From CAYMUL01 sp964393605 (GTDB taxonomy: Bacteria; Bacteroidota; Ignavibacteria; Ignavibacteriales; Ignavibacteriaceae), in the NCBI GenBank assembly GCA_964393605.1, contig CAYMUL010000001.1:186001-250000 (forward strand): a stretch of 64,000 nucleotides of DNA. The letters run 5' to 3'. This document shows, in pieces, positions 61,651 to 64,000 of the stretch. Under the pieces are notes generated by a model. The model saw only the letters and a program-made list of their open reading frames with translations, was not told the origin of the DNA and ran no database searches. Within the stretch, counting starts at the first letter, position 1. Each line of letters opens with the position of its first letter. The position numbers were made by a program, and so were the translations under genes.

Positions 61651-62688
61651 ATGAAGAAAAATTATTTTGCACTTCTTTATAGAGTAGCTTTATTTTTTAT
61701 AAGCCCCTTACTCTTTGCAAGCCTTTCATGCAACGATAACCCAACAACACACGACGATATAAAACCTGGACGAAGAGATTATACGTGGACGGTGGATACA
61801 TTAAAAGCTAACCCTGGTGATTTGATTTATTTATTTAAATTATGGGGAAGTAGCCCTAATGATTTGTGGGCCGTAGGCCATGCAGATGAATCAATTAATT
61901 CGCTTTGGCATTATGATGGTGTTAAATGGCAGAGGACATCACAGAGGCTGAGCAGTAATCTGGAATCTATATTTGGTTTCAACTCAGCTCATATCTGGAC
62001 TTGCACTTCACCTGGAGGGACAATTTATAAATTCAATGGAGCAAGTTGGAGCGACCTTGGTTATTTTCCATATCTTGATTATTCACTGGTCTATTTCAAT
62101 TGCGTATGGGGTGTATCACCTGAAGAGATTTATGTTGTTGGCGCTGCTTACGAGCAGAGTAAGGGAGTTCAGTCATTATTATTAAAATTTGATGGCGCTA
62201 AATGGAACTATGTCAATCTGCCTGCGAATAAAACTGGTTTATTGAGCGTTATAAAAAACATAGAAAATGGCTATCTTTATTTTAGCGGGGTTGAGATGAC
62301 TTCAAGTGGAGATATTTGGAAAATACTAGTTTATACCGGAAATAGTTTTGATGAAATTTACAGCGGCAGCGATGTTACGTGGGTGAATAGTATAAATGGA
62401 TATCTCTACTTATGTATCGGAAAATCAATTTACAAACATCAGAATAATAAACTTATGTTGTGGAAAGATTTCTCAAACACTTCGCATTTAGGTGGATTCT
62501 GGGGACGAAGTGAAAAAGATTTTTTTACACTTGGGAGAAATTCTATAACGCACTTCAATGGAGCAGATATTCAACCATTATATAATTTTCCAGATAATAT
62601 GATATTTGATGTTGAGGTATTTGAAAAAGATATTTTTATACTCTACTTAGGGAATTATCCTATCGTAGTGCATGGGAAATTAAAATAA
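61651..62688 (+). CDS. Lipoprotein with propeller-like repeats
   Basis: 345 residues. Lipobox 'LLFASLSCNDNP' (Cys about 27). Several 'WG.S..D.WAVG'/'W..DG.KW' units ('LWGSSPNDLWAVG', 'VWGVSPEEIYVVGA', 'FWGRSEKDFFTLG') suggest a beta-propeller, as in many surface proteins of this group. Function unknown. AGGAAAGAA before the ATG; possible phase variation from the poly-C tract. Confidence 0.7.
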   Translation: MKKNYFALLYRVALFFISPLLFASLSCNDNPTTHDDIKPGRRDYTWTVDTLKANPGDLIYLFKLWGSSPNDLWAVGHADESINSLWHYDGVKWQRTSQRLSSNLESIFGFNSAHIWTCTSPGGTIYKFNGASWSDLGYFPYLDYSLVYFNCVWGVSPEEIYVVGAAYEQSKGVQSLLLKFDGAKWNYVNLPANKTGLLSVIKNIENGYLYFSGVEMTSSGDIWKILVYTGNSFDEIYSGSDVTWVNSINGYLYLCIGKSIYKHQNNKLMLWKDFSNTSHLGGFWGRSEKDFFTLGRNSITHFNGADIQPLYNFPDNMIFDVEVFEKDIFILYLGNYPIVVHGKLK

Positions 62689-62720
62689 TTAAATAATAAA
62701 CATTGTTAAAGAAGTTAAAA

Positions 62721-63251
62721 ATGATAAAAATATTTTTTACTGTTATTTTATTTTATACATGTATTCTTTTTTCACAGAATTTTCAAAATGAATTCATCTC
62801 TTTAAGAAAAAAAGCCAGAAGTACTGAACAAAATTATTTGTCAAAATTTGATATTCATATTGCAGCAGGTATCGCACAAGGAGCAAGAATTGGTTTCAGA
62901 TATTTATTTTATTCAAACTATTCTTTTGAACTCGCATATGGACAAAATATTCTTAACTTTATTACTTTAGCTGACTATCAAAGAAGATATAGCTTGGGTA
63001 TTAATTATCACCTAAATGGATCGAATGCAGTATTTAATTTTTCAACTACCTTCGTAGAACAACCGGGGAGTGTATATGAAGCAGTTTTATTCTCACCAAC
63101 TTTTGGTTTTTTTCCAATAAGTAAGCATGGTTTTAACACATTTTTTAGATTTGGATTTTATTTAAGAGTTATAAAAAATTTTCCAGCTAATAAATGGAAA
63201 TCAGAAGACATAGGTCCCAACTTAGACCTTGGTATATCTTGGACATTTTGA
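62721..63251 (+). CDS. Small outer-membrane barrel-like hypothetical protein
   Basis: 176 residues from the ATG at 62721 (a TTG at 62703 is also open). Signal peptide 'MIKIFFTVILFYTCILFSQ'. Alternating polar/aromatic strands and terminal 'LDLGISWTF' indicate an eight-strand-type barrel. 32 nt after the lipoprotein gene and likely co-transcribed with it. Confidence 0.6.
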   Translation: MIKIFFTVILFYTCILFSQNFQNEFISLRKKARSTEQNYLSKFDIHIAAGIAQGARIGFRYLFYSNYSFELAYGQNILNFITLADYQRRYSLGINYHLNGSNAVFNFSTTFVEQPGSVYEAVLFSPTFGFFPISKHGFNTFFRFGFYLRVIKNFPANKWKSEDIGPNLDLGISWTF

Positions 63252-63293
63252 ATAATTACAAATGAATAATAACAAATAAAAAAGGAGATTTTT

Positions 63294-64000
63294 ATGAAAA
63301 AATTATTTTTTTTGATTCTTATTTTCTTTCTATTTAGCAGTATAGCTCTCCCTCATAGAGAATGGGTACACCAATACTTGGTGCAAGAATCTTATAATTT
63401 TTTAGAGATGCAGCTTGGCTATGAAATAACCGATCTAAAAAATCATATTGGTTTTGGCTTTTATGGAAGTGGAGATAATGATGATCCTTGGGCAACAGGT
63501 TATATAGGTGTTGCTGCTTGGCGGGAAGATATGGAAGATGTAATTTGGGGATATGGCGGATGGTTTAATGGATGGGATCCATCGATAACACATTTTTGGA
63601 AAGCAGATGATGGAGATAATGTTTTGACTCCAATACCTTCCTTTGGGAATGCCGAGAATGCCTATTACAAAGCACGAATTTTTCTCTTTGGAGGTCATAG
63701 GATTTTTTTTAAAAAAGTCTCTTTCGATCCTGATATTGGTCAAGTAATTTTAGGAAGATTTTATTCATATAATTCTCTTTTTGAATTCTTTAGAACAGGT
63801 CGTTGTTATTATGAAGGTTATATAGATTTAGCAGGTTATGTACATTTAAACTCAACACAAGAAATTTATATGGATATAACAGCGGCCCAAAAATATTCTT
63901 ATCAAATACTAGGTCGAGTCTCACATCTATTAGCAGATATGAGCGTTCCAGCCCATAGTCATAATGATTTTCATCCTTGTAATTTTGATCCAGATTATTA
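63294..64000 (+). CDS. Zinc-dependent phospholipase C/P1-nuclease-like protein, 3' end outside window
   Basis: Open from the ATG at 63294 to the window edge (235 codons, no stop); AAGGAG lies about 8 nt upstream. Signal peptide 'MKKLFFLILIFFLFSSIA', then 'PHREWVHQYLVQESYNFL', 'DPSITHFWKADDGDN' and 'GRVSHLLADMSVPAHSHND', a His/Asp pattern like the trinuclear zinc site of phospholipase C/S1-P1 nucleases. Activity cannot be fixed without the C-terminus. Confidence 0.7.
   Translation, partial: MKKLFFLILIFFLFSSIALPHREWVHQYLVQESYNFLEMQLGYEITDLKNHIGFGFYGSGDNDDPWATGYIGVAAWREDMEDVIWGYGGWFNGWDPSITHFWKADDGDNVLTPIPSFGNAENAYYKARIFLFGGHRIFFKKVSFDPDIGQVILGRFYSYNSLFEFFRTGRCYYEGYIDLAGYVHLNSTQEIYMDITAAQKYSYQILGRVSHLLADMSVPAHSHNDFHPCNFDPDY

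Noticed and set aside
1..64000. tRNA, rRNA, prophage structural genes or IS transposase
   Set aside because: None was found by reading the intergenic regions and translated genes; the accessory regions contain only relics, cassettes and short repeats.

Overview
The window looks like a chromosomal segment of an AT-rich, Gram-negative member of the Bacteroidota/Ignavibacteria group. The evidence is type IX secretion (T9SS) sorting domains of the 'NYPNPFN' type, PorV/PorQ-family outer-membrane barrels, several TonB-dependent receptors, an OmpA/PD40 envelope protein, and sigma/anti-sigma and two-component genes typical of that group. The taxonomic call is inference from protein style; no rRNA or tRNA gene is present.

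Layout. 1-6101: a broken receiver domain, an OmpA-type envelope protein, a FecA-like TonB receptor and a small NAD(P)-binding oxidoreductase. 6326-10288: a tight operon for an octaheme cytochrome c of the tetrathionate reductase family, a cytochrome b partner and two YeeE/YedE sulfur-transport subunits, the second with a rhodanese-like tail lacking its cysteine. 10365-16212: an accessory island. Fragments of a DUF1016 gene and a serine-dehydrogenase-type protease gene are followed by three overlapping or abutting genes: a DNA methyltransferase, a kinase with two GHKL ATPase domains, and a receiver-domain protein with an unrecognised C-terminus. This is the best candidate for an undescribed conflict/defence system. 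16290-28811: housekeeping and stress genes, including a hemerythrin-DUF1858/DUF2249-oxidase-like-SufT operon, a glycosyltransferase, miaA, a 980-residue kinase-like protein without a phospho-acceptor His, and an AlkA-type glycosylase. 28902-36110: an ECF sigma/anti-sigma pair with small stress genes, a membrane protein-histidine kinase-response regulator operon, a PorV barrel, a thioesterase and a TetR regulator.

36154-42073 is a second accessory region. It holds a fossil dehydrogenase start and a type I methylase subunit (hsdM) with one in-frame TGA and three short in-frame repeat insertions. An ORF6N protein with two perfect DNA palindromes follows, then a GIY-YIG protein whose tail is made of repeats. 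Two integron-style gene cassettes come next (a lipoprotein, and a toxin-antitoxin pair), with matching cassette ends but no integrase in the window.

42074-61099 is mostly on the minus strand and reads as an envelope nutrient-acquisition locus: TonB receptor, large secreted protein, PorV barrel, secreted cyanophycinase-like protein with T9SS tail, an RpiR regulator, a T9SS-tailed secreted protein, a YfcC-type carrier, a second cyanophycinase, an M20 peptidase, DUF190/CrcB fluoride genes, and two paralogous amidohydrolases of which one has lost its metal ligands. A decayed third amidohydrolase and a methyltransferase lie between. 61651-64000 holds a surface lipoprotein behind a 12-C tract, a small barrel-like protein and the start of a zinc phospholipase C/P1-nuclease-like protein cut by the window end.
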